Source of the DNA: a virus
Virus record (IMG/VR): IMGVR_UViG_3300017971_000836
Coordinates: 1-21,338 of that record
Length of the DNA: 21,338 nt
Direction: 5' to 3' (one strand)
The notes under the pieces are model-generated. The model saw only the letters and a list, made by a program, of their open reading frames with translations. It was not told the DNA's origin and did no database searches. Of the stretch, positions 9,224 to 17,402 are shown one piece after another. The stretch's first letter is position 1; every line of letters starts with the position of its first letter. The position numbers and the translations under genes are program-made.

Positions 9224-9511
9224 TTAGTTTCCATTTGCAATTGCATTCCAATACAGAATTGCAATTAATCCCAAGTCTTTACATTGCGTTTCCGTCCACG
9301 GATCGTCGGAATCGGCTATCGTTTCTACTCTGTTCTTCAGTTTAATCAACTGATTTTCGGTTAAGTTCTGCCAATCCTCAATATGGTCTTTACGCGATTT
9401 GAAGTGTTGAATCATAAGTTGCTTCCAGTGATTTAATAGATCGGAAGCCGTCAACACCTCTGCTTGTGCTGTGAGTTCGTCTAACTTATTTTGTACGTTA
9501 AATACAGACAT
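9224..9511 (-). CDS. Hypothetical small helical protein downstream of the fibre gene (95 aa)
   Basis: A 95-residue mostly helical, mildly acidic protein (MSVFNVQNKLDELTAQAEVL and on, ending ILYWNAIANGN). AGGAG lies about eight bases before the ATG. It follows the tail-fibre gene by about 30 bases. Small genes in that place sometimes encode fibre-assembly chaperones, but nothing in the sequence specifically supports this. It has no cysteine cluster, signal peptide or membrane segment. Family not recognised; the gene call itself rests on start signals and tight packing. Confidence 0.75.
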   Translation of the reverse strand: MSVFNVQNKLDELTAQAEVLTASDLLNHWKQLMIQHFKSRKDHIEDWQNLTENQLIKLKNRVETIADSDDPWTETQCKDLGLIAILYWNAIANGN

Positions 9512-9540
9512 ATATTATTCTCCTATTAAATTTAATTGAC

Positions 9541-11664
9541 TTATTTAGCTACCCAACCCGTGTTACCCGTGCCAGACTCTTTAACATACATAGATGTTGA
9601 CGTTCCACCGTCCGCCCTTAAAAAAATGCTGCCAACCGGGGCCGAAACTACCGAATTAGGCGAACCATTGCCGGATACAATAACAGCCCCGGAATTCATC
9701 GCTATTCCCCTTTTATCATTTACAACGGTTGTTTCAATACATTTCAGGTTGTTATAATACAGTTCAACGTCAGCACCTTCATGGCATCGAACATGCGGGT
9801 AGTTGCTTGTATCTATAATTTCAAAATACTTGCTACTTTGATAATGTTTTAGTTTGACATTACCGTCTGTACCAACCCACATAGCCGCTTGAAACGTTGG
9901 GCTTGTTGTATTATATAGGTTAAATCCGCCCGGATCGCGTGTTTCAAAAGCCTTTACACCTGCATAATACAATTCTGCTTCTCCGTCCGGGTCGCCAATA
10001 AATATAGAATCGGTATTTGACCCGCTATCGGTTCCAAGTATCTTGACCGGCGCGCTAACCGTTAAATTGTGCCAAGTGGCATCACCGGAAGATTGATTGT
10101 AAATTTGGCAATGATAAGACGTACCGCCCCGCGTAACCCTAATACCGGATGAAATAGTATCCATCGTTCTGTTGCCATCATAGTATAGTTCCGCCGCCCC
10201 ATCGGGATCGCCTTTAAATATAGTTTTGCTCGCACCACTTGCGTTTTCACATTTTATAGAAAATGGGTTGCCGTGATCATAACTATATATTTCAAAGCCG
10301 CTACCGCTACTTTGTAAAGCCATTGTATTACTATTTGATAAAACTTGAATGCCTAAAGAGTTTGTTTGAAACATTTTAGTACCGGCATAATATAGTTCCG
10401 CCTCCCCGTCGGGGTCGGCTTTAAACATATATTTCCCGCTTCCGCTTGCGTTCTCGCCTTGTATTGATACGGGTAAACCATGCGCCCCGGAATAAATACG
10501 CGTATCGGTACTATCGGCAACTATATGAGTTTGTGAACCAGACCCGTCATATAAGGAAATGCCACCCGCTCTCGTTTCAAAAACCTTAGTACCCGCGTAA
10601 TACAATTCCACCGCATCATCGGGGTCGCCTACTACTATATATTTTGCATCACCACTTGCGTTTTCACCGCTTAACTGAACACCACCACCGTGCGTATAGT
10701 TTTGCAGAATTGCTACTGTACCGCTATGATATAAATACAGATTGTCGGACGCGTCGCTATCATAAACCAATAGGCCAGACCCGGCGGTTTCACACTTTTT
10801 CGTCCCATTATAATACAGTTCTGTCGCCCCATCAGGGTTGCCTTGAAATAAAGTACTTTGCCCCGTGGCCGCTTTTTCGGCGACAAGAGATACCAAACCG
10901 CCCGCTTCATTATTATCAATGACTAAATTATCACCGCTAAAGCGTAATTTAGCCGCTGTTGCCGTGCCGTCGGTTATAGCCACTCCGTCTGATGCAGTAC
11001 TGAAAATCGCAGTATTGTCATAATATAAATCTACCGACCCGTCGTCGGTAAATACCGCCAACGTTTCTCCAGATCCGCTGAGCGTTACAGTCCCCCCAGT
11101 AATCTGAAAACCAGTTGAGTCGGTAATTACTCCGTCGGTTATTACCGTATCCCCAACAGTGAAGTCCACCGTTACATCACAACTACCAGTAATAGATATA
11201 CCGCCCGTTACGGTCTCAAACTTCTTGGAGTTTGCATAATATAGATCCACACTACCAGCGGGATCAAGAACCATAAGAGTAGCGTCACCACTGTTCTCAC
11301 CTTTAATTGTAATCGTACCTGTGTCGTAGGTATTGTCAATAGTTAGATTACCCGAACTCTGAGAAAAATTAACCTTATTGGTAGTCCCGGCTTCATAGAG
11401 GGATAGACCAACAAGATTAGCCCCAAGCATTAACCATCGTTTATTCCCAGCATTAGCATCGGGTTGCATTACCGTAGGTATGACTTGCGTACCGGGTGGA
11501 CTTGTCGAGGCATAGTCTGAATCAAGCCAGAATACCCCTATTTTATCTGTACTATCTAAAGCGAAAGCTCCATCTAAATCCGACAAGTTTCCGCCATCAA
11601 TATTATCAAGAAAACCATCAGAGCCACCACTGACCCCAATAGCTCCGAAGAACTTATTAGACAT
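9541..11664 (-). CDS. Repetitive tail fibre / receptor-binding protein (707 aa)
   Basis: After an N-terminal region of about 130 residues, presumably the attachment part, the protein is built from eight units, each with a variant of (V/A/T)(E/D)LYY-x(2)-x(2-3)-K-x-x-E-T. The LYY triplets fall at residues about 141, 213, 283, 354, 424, 493, 565 and 635, a nearly constant spacing of 69-72. Several units are preceded by GENASG and DPDG. The C-terminus has the motif SVVSAPVGSIFLRADGG followed by MYVKESGTGNTGWVAK, an ending common in fibres of environmental phages. The composition (Gly, Ser, Thr, Asp, Tyr) fits a trimeric beta-rich fibre. It starts with an AGAGAGG site and overlaps the preceding 63 aa gene by eight bases. 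Host-receptor binding is inferred; the C-terminal region would be the most likely contact. Confidence 0.88.
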   Translation of the reverse strand: MSNKFFGAIGVSGGSDGFLDNIDGGNLSDLDGAFALDSTDKIGVFWLDSDYASTSPPGTQVIPTVMQPDANAGNKRWLMLGANLVGLSLYEAGTTNKVNFSQSSGNLTIDNTYDTGTITIKGENSGDATLMVLDPAGSVDLYYANSKKFETVTGGISITGSCDVTVDFTVGDTVITDGVITDSTGFQITGGTVTLSGSGETLAVFTDDGSVDLYYDNTAIFSTASDGVAITDGTATAAKLRFSGDNLVIDNNEAGGLVSLVAEKAATGQSTLFQGNPDGATELYYNGTKKCETAGSGLLVYDSDASDNLYLYHSGTVAILQNYTHGGGVQLSGENASGDAKYIVVGDPDDAVELYYAGTKVFETRAGGISLYDGSGSQTHIVADSTDTRIYSGAHGLPVSIQGENASGSGKYMFKADPDGEAELYYAGTKMFQTNSLGIQVLSNSNTMALQSSGSGFEIYSYDHGNPFSIKCENASGASKTIFKGDPDGAAELYYDGNRTMDTISSGIRVTRGGTSYHCQIYNQSSGDATWHNLTVSAPVKILGTDSGSNTDSIFIGDPDGEAELYYAGVKAFETRDPGGFNLYNTTSPTFQAAMWVGTDGNVKLKHYQSSKYFEIIDTSNYPHVRCHEGADVELYYNNLKCIETTVVNDKRGIAMNSGAVIVSGNGSPNSVVSAPVGSIFLRADGGTSTSMYVKESGTGNTGWVAK
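9745..11253 (-). repeat. Eight-copy repeat of about 70 residues in the fibre gene
   Basis: The ELYY-type unit recurs eight times with a period of 69 to 72 codons (about 210 bases). Units between about residues 330 and 570 are most alike, sharing DPDG followed by AELYYAGTK variants. The unit around residue 310 carries an additional decayed copy (NLYLYHSGT). Such arrays can gain or lose units by recombination. Confidence 0.8.
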
Positions 11665-11848
11665 TTCCTATACCTCTCTTTTGTTTAGACGAAGTTTGAA
11701 TTTCATATTTTGGTATTTGAATTTTCAATGCTGGTTTCTTCTTAAATGGTAGAGTGCCATTTAACTGCTGTAACCATTCATTATCCTGATTCATATTATC
11801 GTCTGAACTGTTTTCAATTTCGGAGTTATTTATATTTCCAGCTATCAT
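11657..11848 (-). CDS. Hypothetical small polar protein (63 aa)
   Basis: The ATG at 11848 overlaps the stop of the nozzle gene as TAATG, the same arrangement used at several other junctions here, so I prefer it to a longer version that would begin with TTG at 11899 deep inside the nozzle gene. The product (MIAGNINNSEIENSSDDN and on) is acidic and Asn/Ser-rich at the N-terminus and basic at the C-terminus (KQKRGIGNV). It overlaps the fibre gene by eight bases. No family recognised; a small linker between nozzle and fibre is possible but unsupported by motif. Confidence 0.65.
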   Translation of the reverse strand: MIAGNINNSEIENSSDDNMNQDNEWLQQLNGTLPFKKKPALKIQIPKYEIQTSSKQKRGIGNV

Positions 11849-14550
11849 TATTGCGTAGCCTGATCTCCTTTCCGTTCTATTCTGTATCTGATACCCCAAG
11901 CAATTGGTCTAAAACCTCTAGGTACGTTTGTGGTCGTAATAACAAACTCGAAACAATGACCCCAACCCGTACGGTTTTCATCGGTCACAATATTAATAAT
12001 TCGCTTAGCCCCAATATCTTGGTTAACGTTAATTGATACAATTGATGTTGCTGCCCACTCTACTCCTGCGTTTCCGTTAACTGCCATAGCTGCGGTTGTG
12101 TCTTCAAAAGAAACCTTTACACCGGTTAAATCATCCGTATCAACAAATGTGATACCACTACCAATTAACTCCTCGGTGTCTCCATAGTAATAAATATCAA
12201 GATAGTTTTGTGCCGATACTTCTTCGAATTTATGGGTTAACAATTTAAATTTTCGTATGGTAGTCTCGTCCCAAATATTACTACTTGGAAAGAAGTCTCC
12301 GGTCTTAACCCGCTGGGTGATTCCAGTACCGGCCCAACTAGTTCCATTTTCTAAATAAAGCATCACACCACTGGCGGTTCCGCCATAGTTTCTTCTCTGT
12401 CCCGATTCGTCTATGACCTCCCATGCAGATTGCGGGAAACTAGCCGTACCTGTTCTCTTTTCATACCATTTACGTCTCAACAGATCATAAACTAACCATT
12501 TATTGACTGTAGTCTGTCCGGATGAAGACGGAATCAAGAGATTATATTCTTTGTAGACGTTGTCAATCCATCCCCTACATTTATCTATGGCACTCCAATT
12601 TATGTATTCATCATTATTAGGATCAAAGAAATTCTCTAATCCACGAATGGAACTAATAGAAGCACCATCAAACATAACCGGCCCGGAAGCCGACATCCAA
12701 ATGGCAATATTTCTTGTGACACCTTCGGTGGGTTTTGAACTGGTGTTAACCTCTCCCGTAGCCAACGTTAATGGAGCAGGACATCCAATTGTTTTAGATA
12801 CTTCGTAAATAACAAACTCATCCGGAGTATCACCAACTAATAAATATGTTTCCGAATCTTTAAGAACCAGCAATAAACTCAACAAGTTAGATCCGAATCT
12901 GTTGTAGAGTGCCTTACCTGCGGTTATCTTTTCTTTACCACCAAAATATAATGATTGATCTCCGTTGTTTGAACTGTCTGCTCCGTTGAATACGTCGGGA
13001 GCATTGGCAGCCGAAAAGTCCATTCTATTGCCTTCATTACTAATTGAAGGAGCGCAAAGCATTAATCTCGTACCGTAATTAATACTGAAATCGTAGGCTT
13101 TCACGTCTTTTAGGGCCGGAATGCCAGTACAAAGATCAATATATACGTCAGACGACGTAGGAGGCACGACATTAGTACCTACTTTTATCTGATACGCATA
13201 CCCGAATGTGTTGAATAAAGTCCTAGGTTTTTCAGTTGTAGTGGGAATCCAGCTAATTAATCCGGACTGTTCGAACCCCGGCCCCGTACCCGCACTTGTG
13301 CCGTCTACCTGCACCCCAACGGCTTGGTATGCAGAACCGTCCCAATACTTAACCGTAATAGCAGAACCAGCAGCGGCTTCATTGATTAATGCCCCAAGCA
13401 TTTGCATACGAATACCAGCCATTTGTTCAGTAAACATAACTATTATTTCACCTGTGGTTTCCAACGATGTTAGTTTCCCACCAACAGGATTATCTTCGTC
13501 CGACGCCACGTTAACAGGTGCGGTGTAATCAATATATGCCGTGTCAGAACTGGTATTTTTTAATTGGAACTGTACGGGCTGCCGATAAACACCATCCCAT
13601 ACATTTTCGACATTTTGCAAAGCAGTATCAACAGAAATATTATAAATATCAGCCGTAGCCCCTGCACCGGATATTTGAATAAGATACGCATACAAGTATA
13701 AATCTTCATAATGTTTAAGTTTAACTGTGGTTTTCGTGTGATCAAAATAATACCATCCACTACTAGAGAGTCCGGATGTTTTGTCGCCTCCACTATAATC
13801 CGAAACAGCCGCCCACGACGATCCATTCCAATATTTAATTGTAAGTGTTCCGCCGGTAGAACCGCCATTAATATAAAATTTAATACCTTGAATTGGTCGA
13901 GTTGTCATTAACACCGCATAATCTTTTCCTGCGGTAGAGATTGTCATGGTTTCCGTAGTAATGTTACTGGTTAATTCTTCTGTGTAATCAACAGGATTAG
14001 TCGGATTCCAAGGCGACGAAGATCCATCATCATCTGCTGAAAATACAGCGGCGGGGGATTGCTCATCCCCACCAAATATCATAGCCTCTCTGCCGTTACA
14101 ATAGGCCATGTTTCCTTGGGGAGCATCGCTAAATCTACCCGTGAGTCCGTTTGCAGAATCTTGATAATAAGAATGAGCACTAGTATCTAAGCGATTCGTG
14201 GCATCAAACTCTCCCGTACTTCCTATATCGTTTCTATTTACGCGCAGTCTTCCTATTGTGTCGTTGTCTGCGTGGACAAAATTATAGGTCTTTTGTGTTC
14301 TGTCCGATCTTAATTGATGACCATTTGCTATATTATCGTAAGTAGCCAATGGCGTACCGTTAATAGCCGTATACCCGTTAACTCCTTCTAGACCAGAATC
14401 CTTATATCGCAGGTTTTCAAGTTTAGCATAGTTTTGAGGGCCGATCAAAGAGGGGTCTACGTCAGGTATCCATCGGCCATCAAATCTAAATTGTAAATCT
14501 TTCCAAGGATTATCTGGTACTTGAGGTAATTTTGTTTCAATCTTAGGCAC
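11848..14550 (-). CDS. Tail nozzle / P22 gp10-like stabilisation protein (900 aa)
   Basis: A large beta-rich protein. Its N-terminus (GPQNYAKLENLRYKDSGLEG, then VNGYTAING) resembles the opening of tail nozzle proteins, where a 'path' segment leads into a beta-propeller. The later part (about 540-800: LYFGGKEKITAGKAL, a DSETYLLVGD strand, ASGPVMFDGASI, NKWLVYDLLRRKWYE) has the blade-like pattern of P22 gp10 / T7 gp12-type nozzles. Between them sit two similar domains marked by TIKYWNGSSW (near 237-246) and TVKYWDGSAY (near 399-408). The start is GTG at 14550 with GGAGG five bases upstream, overlapping the adaptor gene by eight bases. It lies after the adaptors and before the fibre, as expected for a tail hub. 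Assignment rests on order, size and fold-like pattern, not on a conserved catalytic motif. Confidence 0.72.
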   Translation of the reverse strand: MPKIETKLPQVPDNPWKDLQFRFDGRWIPDVDPSLIGPQNYAKLENLRYKDSGLEGVNGYTAINGTPLATYDNIANGHQLRSDRTQKTYNFVHADNDTIGRLRVNRNDIGSTGEFDATNRLDTSAHSYYQDSANGLTGRFSDAPQGNMAYCNGREAMIFGGDEQSPAAVFSADDDGSSSPWNPTNPVDYTEELTSNITTETMTISTAGKDYAVLMTTRPIQGIKFYINGGSTGGTLTIKYWNGSSWAAVSDYSGGDKTSGLSSSGWYYFDHTKTTVKLKHYEDLYLYAYLIQISGAGATADIYNISVDTALQNVENVWDGVYRQPVQFQLKNTSSDTAYIDYTAPVNVASDEDNPVGGKLTSLETTGEIIVMFTEQMAGIRMQMLGALINEAAAGSAITVKYWDGSAYQAVGVQVDGTSAGTGPGFEQSGLISWIPTTTEKPRTLFNTFGYAYQIKVGTNVVPPTSSDVYIDLCTGIPALKDVKAYDFSINYGTRLMLCAPSISNEGNRMDFSAANAPDVFNGADSSNNGDQSLYFGGKEKITAGKALYNRFGSNLLSLLLVLKDSETYLLVGDTPDEFVIYEVSKTIGCPAPLTLATGEVNTSSKPTEGVTRNIAIWMSASGPVMFDGASISSIRGLENFFDPNNDEYINWSAIDKCRGWIDNVYKEYNLLIPSSSGQTTVNKWLVYDLLRRKWYEKRTGTASFPQSAWEVIDESGQRRNYGGTASGVMLYLENGTSWAGTGITQRVKTGDFFPSSNIWDETTIRKFKLLTHKFEEVSAQNYLDIYYYGDTEELIGSGITFVDTDDLTGVKVSFEDTTAAMAVNGNAGVEWAATSIVSINVNQDIGAKRIINIVTDENRTGWGHCFEFVITTTNVPRGFRPIAWGIRYRIERKGDQATQ

Positions 14551-15196
14551 CAGTTCCTCCCTTCTGCGGAACTCTAAAACTACCTACAGAATCTACTTCC
14601 CTTACGTGCTTATCCGTTCTTTCAAAATTAAGATCATTATAGAACTGAGACATCATGGAAGTCGCTTCTGCAAACTTTTGATCTTTTAATTTAGCTCGGG
14701 CTATCGCATAGTATATCGGTAAATGTTGATATTCATCCGCTAAATCTGTTATGTCGTCCGTTTCCGTGGCGTATAATAAGGTTATTTTAGCGCCAGCCGC
14801 AACTATGGTTGCGTTTGCCACAGGCCAAACGTATATATTTCTATTATGTAAACAGTAGTATTTAGGCGCACCACTGGTAAAAGTTTTAACGTTCCCCAAT
14901 TGTCTAGGATGAATCTTAATTAACCCTTTATAATTTGTAGACCCATCATTGTAGATTGCCGCATAAGGTTCGATCACGTTTGCAATCCAAGTTTCATCAC
15001 TAGAAGTGTATGATAATTGATTCGCAACAAGAGGACTAATATCATCCTCCGCCTCAACCATTAGAGTTTTAGAGGCAACGATTTTAGTACCTTCCTGTAG
15101 CCAATATGTAATTTCTGCATCTGTCCAAAACTGCGGACTCGTCTCATTTAGGACACCCCTAACCTGAGTTATTGCATTTGCTAAAGTTATTGCCAT
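14543..15196 (-). CDS. Head-tail adaptor-like protein 2 (217 aa)
   Basis: The N-terminus ITQVRGVLNETSPQFWTDAE followed by ITYWLQEG matches the recurring pattern of phage adaptor proteins (helix, then W-T/S-D-A-E-I-x-x-W/Y-I/L). A beta-rich middle (PYAAIYND, IKIHPRQLG, APKYYCLHNRNIYVWP) and a C-terminal helical bundle (IYYAIARAKLKDQKFAEA) follow. These proteins form the ring that connects portal to tail in short-tailed phages. Its Shine-Dalgarno, CAGGAG, lies inside the last codons of the preceding adaptor gene, and its 3' end overlaps the nozzle start by eight bases. It is similar in size and layout to its upstream neighbour, so the two probably form successive parts of the neck. Confidence 0.75.
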   Translation of the reverse strand: MAITLANAITQVRGVLNETSPQFWTDAEITYWLQEGTKIVASKTLMVEAEDDISPLVANQLSYTSSDETWIANVIEPYAAIYNDGSTNYKGLIKIHPRQLGNVKTFTSGAPKYYCLHNRNIYVWPVANATIVAAGAKITLLYATETDDITDLADEYQHLPIYYAIARAKLKDQKFAEATSMMSQFYNDLNFERTDKHVREVDSVGSFRVPQKGGTGA

Positions 15197-15198
15197 AA

Positions 15199-15849
15199 TT
15201 AAAACTCCTGATAATTATAAGGTTTTGGAATAAAACCCCTTTGTATTTCTTCCTGCATAGCCCTACCTTTAAACATCTGTGTGATAGCACTATCAATAGA
15301 AGTCAGTCCCTTCTTTCTGCCCCTGCCTAATAGAACCAACATCTCCCTAAAGAATTCATTGAATCTATCGCTGTAGGGCATATTATCGGTCAGGGCGAGA
15401 GCCGCTGTCTTCTTGTCGTAGTATATATTTAAATCAGTGTGGGCAGCATCGCAGTCTTGAGGGAATAATATATAATTATTCGACAAGGCCCAAATTGTTG
15501 GTTCGGCTTCCCCACTTCTGAATTGTCTTGTGTACCTCATGTAGTTCAAGGATACCTGTTCCAATCTGGACGATCCAATCCACACAGATCTAATCCTAGT
15601 CCAAAGACCGGAATTAAGACCAGAAATATCCACATAATTCTGACTTGCTACAGTGTTGATTGAAGTTTCCTCCGCTTCCACTAAGTCAGAAGAAAGGGCC
15701 GATAGTTGGGAATCCATCAGCCCTATTAATCTATTGAGGTAGTTTAGCAATTCAACATCGTCATATTCGATACCAACACCAACCCCATCTACGTAATCCA
15801 TGAGGTCATAACGTGCGCTATCAATTATGTTTTGTGCTGTCTCTGCCAT
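15199..15849 (-). CDS. Head-tail adaptor-like protein 1 (216 aa)
   Basis: The protein opens with helices (AQNIIDSARYDLMDYVDG, EYDDVELLNYLNRLIGLMD) like those of phage adaptor / connector proteins, then a beta-rich stretch with WTRIRSVWIGSSRLEQVSL and TIWALSNNYILFPQDCD, and a C-terminal helical region (FNEFFREMLVLLGRGRKKG) ending PYNYQEF. The ribosome binding site AGGAGGT is nearly ideal. The order helical, beta, helical matches the following 217 aa gene. With the nozzle gene immediately after them, this pair likely builds the portal-to-tail collar. The exact family was not confirmed. Confidence 0.72.
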   Translation of the reverse strand: MAETAQNIIDSARYDLMDYVDGVGVGIEYDDVELLNYLNRLIGLMDSQLSALSSDLVEAEETSINTVASQNYVDISGLNSGLWTRIRSVWIGSSRLEQVSLNYMRYTRQFRSGEAEPTIWALSNNYILFPQDCDAAHTDLNIYYDKKTAALALTDNMPYSDRFNEFFREMLVLLGRGRKKGLTSIDSAITQMFKGRAMQEEIQRGFIPKPYNYQEF

Positions 15850-15864
15850 TTATACCTCCTATTA

Positions 15865-16317
15865 TTACGGTCTGTAAACCAACATCCAAAATTCCACAAC
15901 ACCACCAGCACCCGAAGCCGTCAAAGTCAGAGCATCAACGGTATCAGAAGTAGCGATGTACACCGGATGTAAAATACCTCTAGTGCAAGCCGGTAAACTG
16001 GTATCATTAGCCACCAGACCATCCATCAGCATGTCAACATCTCCACCAGTAAAACCAAGATCAATTACACAAGCGCCCGTAGTAGCCGTAATAACATTAC
16101 CACCAGCCGCTATAATAACATCTCCCGGAGCCACATCGAAAACCTGAAACGTATCGTTGGCCGCCAGAGCCGTTCCGGTCGTTGTGGCAATTGCGTCGAA
16201 ATCCACTCGACATTTACGCATGTGAAGAACACCCCTTCCGGGTTTCTTCGTGGGATCGTGATTCACTACGTTCTGTTTAGACGCAGCTAAGTTTGCTCTT
16301 GTAAATGCAGTTGCCAT
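15865..16317 (-). CDS. Small capsid-associated structural protein (150 aa)
   Basis: A beta-rich protein with RKCRVDFDAI near residue 34, ANDTFQVFDVAPGDVIIAAG near 58-77, and ATTGACVIDLGFTGGDVDML after it. The 'F-x-V-x-D-V-x-P-G-D-V-I' core is common in small structural proteins next to N4-gp56-type capsid genes. The 213 aa protein at 18433-19074 has a matching series (RIDWDDA, ALAVLNVANTFRILEVPARV), so the two look like distant paralogues. A decoration or minor capsid role is inferred. AAAGGAA precedes the ATG. It is separated from the adaptor gene by about 15 bases. Confidence 0.68.
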   Translation of the reverse strand: MATAFTRANLAASKQNVVNHDPTKKPGRGVLHMRKCRVDFDAIATTTGTALAANDTFQVFDVAPGDVIIAAGGNVITATTGACVIDLGFTGGDVDMLMDGLVANDTSLPACTRGILHPVYIATSDTVDALTLTASGAGGVVEFWMLVYRP

Positions 16318-16339
16318 AATTTATTCCTTTCTTATTTTA

Positions 16340-17140
16340 TTAACTAATAATTGCGTGTCCGTAGAACCTAATAATAAACTGTCCTGCTGTATAAGTTCCT
16401 TCATTTGCGGCAGTATCGCCTTCTGTCAGATAGATGTAATCGTTAGCCGTAAATCCGCAGGTTTCTAAAACATCTACAGATCCAGCAGTTACAGTACCCT
16501 GATCGAACTCCGAAGCACCAGCCGCACCATCGTATTCAAGTGCATCACTCGAATTAAAAGCAATATCAATATCCGCAGTAATGTTGGTTCCGGCAGGGAG
16601 TTCTAAACACATTCTTTCCATTCGATAAACGATACCATAAGTACTCGTAACATACCGCCCAATATAAGCCGCACCGCCAGCACCCAATCCGATAACATCA
16701 TCGGCAGCCGTACCTTTGGCTTTTAGGCCCGTAAGGTCAATATGAATCTCTGTAATAATATGACCGCCTACCGTACCGTGATAAGTTCTTGGTGCGAAAG
16801 CAGTCCCAATAGCACCGGGGCCATGTTCAGCAGTCGCCAGTGTGCCGGGAATAGTAGTGATTGCTTGCGTACCGTTTATAGTTCCAGTTGCTACTAAGTC
16901 TCCGCCAAGATTTAGAATACCGCCGGAATCTAAAATAGCGGTTTTGCCGGATGTATTATTAGTGGCTGTTGCTCCAGCCAACGCATTAATCTCTGCGGTT
17001 GTGGCCGTAACACCATCCATCTTATTTAGTTCTGAGGCTGTTGCTGTAACCAACGTCGGTTTATTTCCAAAACCCTTCTTACTTCCGTGAGCCGTCGGCA
17101 AATACAACTTTTTAACTCTCACTTTGTTAAAACTTGCCAT
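16340..17140 (-). CDS. Head-fibre-like structural protein (266 aa)
   Basis: Residues about 32-55 contain TATASELNKMDGVTATTAEI followed by NALAG, the 'A-x-E-L/I-N' repeat widely found in phage fibre and head-fibre proteins near their attachment stem. A beta-rich domain follows, with ITEIHIDLTGLKAKGTAADD near 130-148 and VYRMERMCLELPAGTNITAD near 169-188, ending EGTYTAGQFIIRFYGHAIIS. That ending resembles the closing motif of capsid head fibres. AAGGAG precedes the ATG, and the gene overlaps the CxxCxxCC gene by 14 bases. It sits between capsid and adaptors, so a capsid-surface fibre is likelier than a tail fibre. Confidence 0.72.
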   Translation of the reverse strand: MASFNKVRVKKLYLPTAHGSKKGFGNKPTLVTATASELNKMDGVTATTAEINALAGATATNNTSGKTAILDSGGILNLGGDLVATGTINGTQAITTIPGTLATAEHGPGAIGTAFAPRTYHGTVGGHIITEIHIDLTGLKAKGTAADDVIGLGAGGAAYIGRYVTSTYGIVYRMERMCLELPAGTNITADIDIAFNSSDALEYDGAAGASEFDQGTVTAGSVDVLETCGFTANDYIYLTEGDTAANEGTYTAGQFIIRFYGHAIIS

Positions 17141-17402
17141 CCCATTTCTCCTTATAGCTGCATATTACGTCTGTCATATCTGGTTGTTGTTGTCTACAAA
17201 CTTTAGGTCTATTTTCATAAATAGAACAACCTTCTTTTGTGATATATTGACATGAACAAGGAACCACAAACAAATAAACCCTATCATCCTCTAACATATC
17301 TAAACCAAAGTTTTTGTAGAATTCTATATAATCTTTATCAAACTTTCCTACGGGAATCGTAAGATAATGACAACATACCTGACAGTCTATACAACTTTTC
17401 AT
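17127..17402 (-). CDS. YkgJ/FliB-like CxxCxxCC metal-binding protein (91 aa)
   Basis: This short protein carries C4-x2-C7-x2-CC (C10, C11) at the N-terminus and a second group C49-x-C51, C59 and C69, in the arrangement CSIYENRPKVCR. That series, CxxCxxCC then C-x-I-Y-x-x-R-P-x-x-C-R, is diagnostic of the putative zinc- or iron-chelating family (YkgJ) that also contains the flagellin N-methylase FliB. At 91 residues it is close to a bare metal-binding core. Its ATG overlaps the stop of the preceding cysteine-rich gene as TAATG, so translation is likely coupled. Its place among virion genes is unusual. Possible roles include lysine modification or metal-cluster chemistry on a virion protein; the sequence does not decide. 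Confidence 0.85.
   Translation of the reverse strand: MKSCIDCQVCCHYLTIPVGKFDKDYIEFYKNFGLDMLEDDRVYLFVVPCSCQYITKEGCSIYENRPKVCRQQQPDMTDVICSYKEKWDGKF

Noticed and set aside
11849-11899. TTG start giving an 80 aa version of the small gene after the nozzle gene
   Set aside because: It would overlap the nozzle gene by 52 bases with no ribosome binding site, while the ATG at 11848 fits the TAATG pattern.
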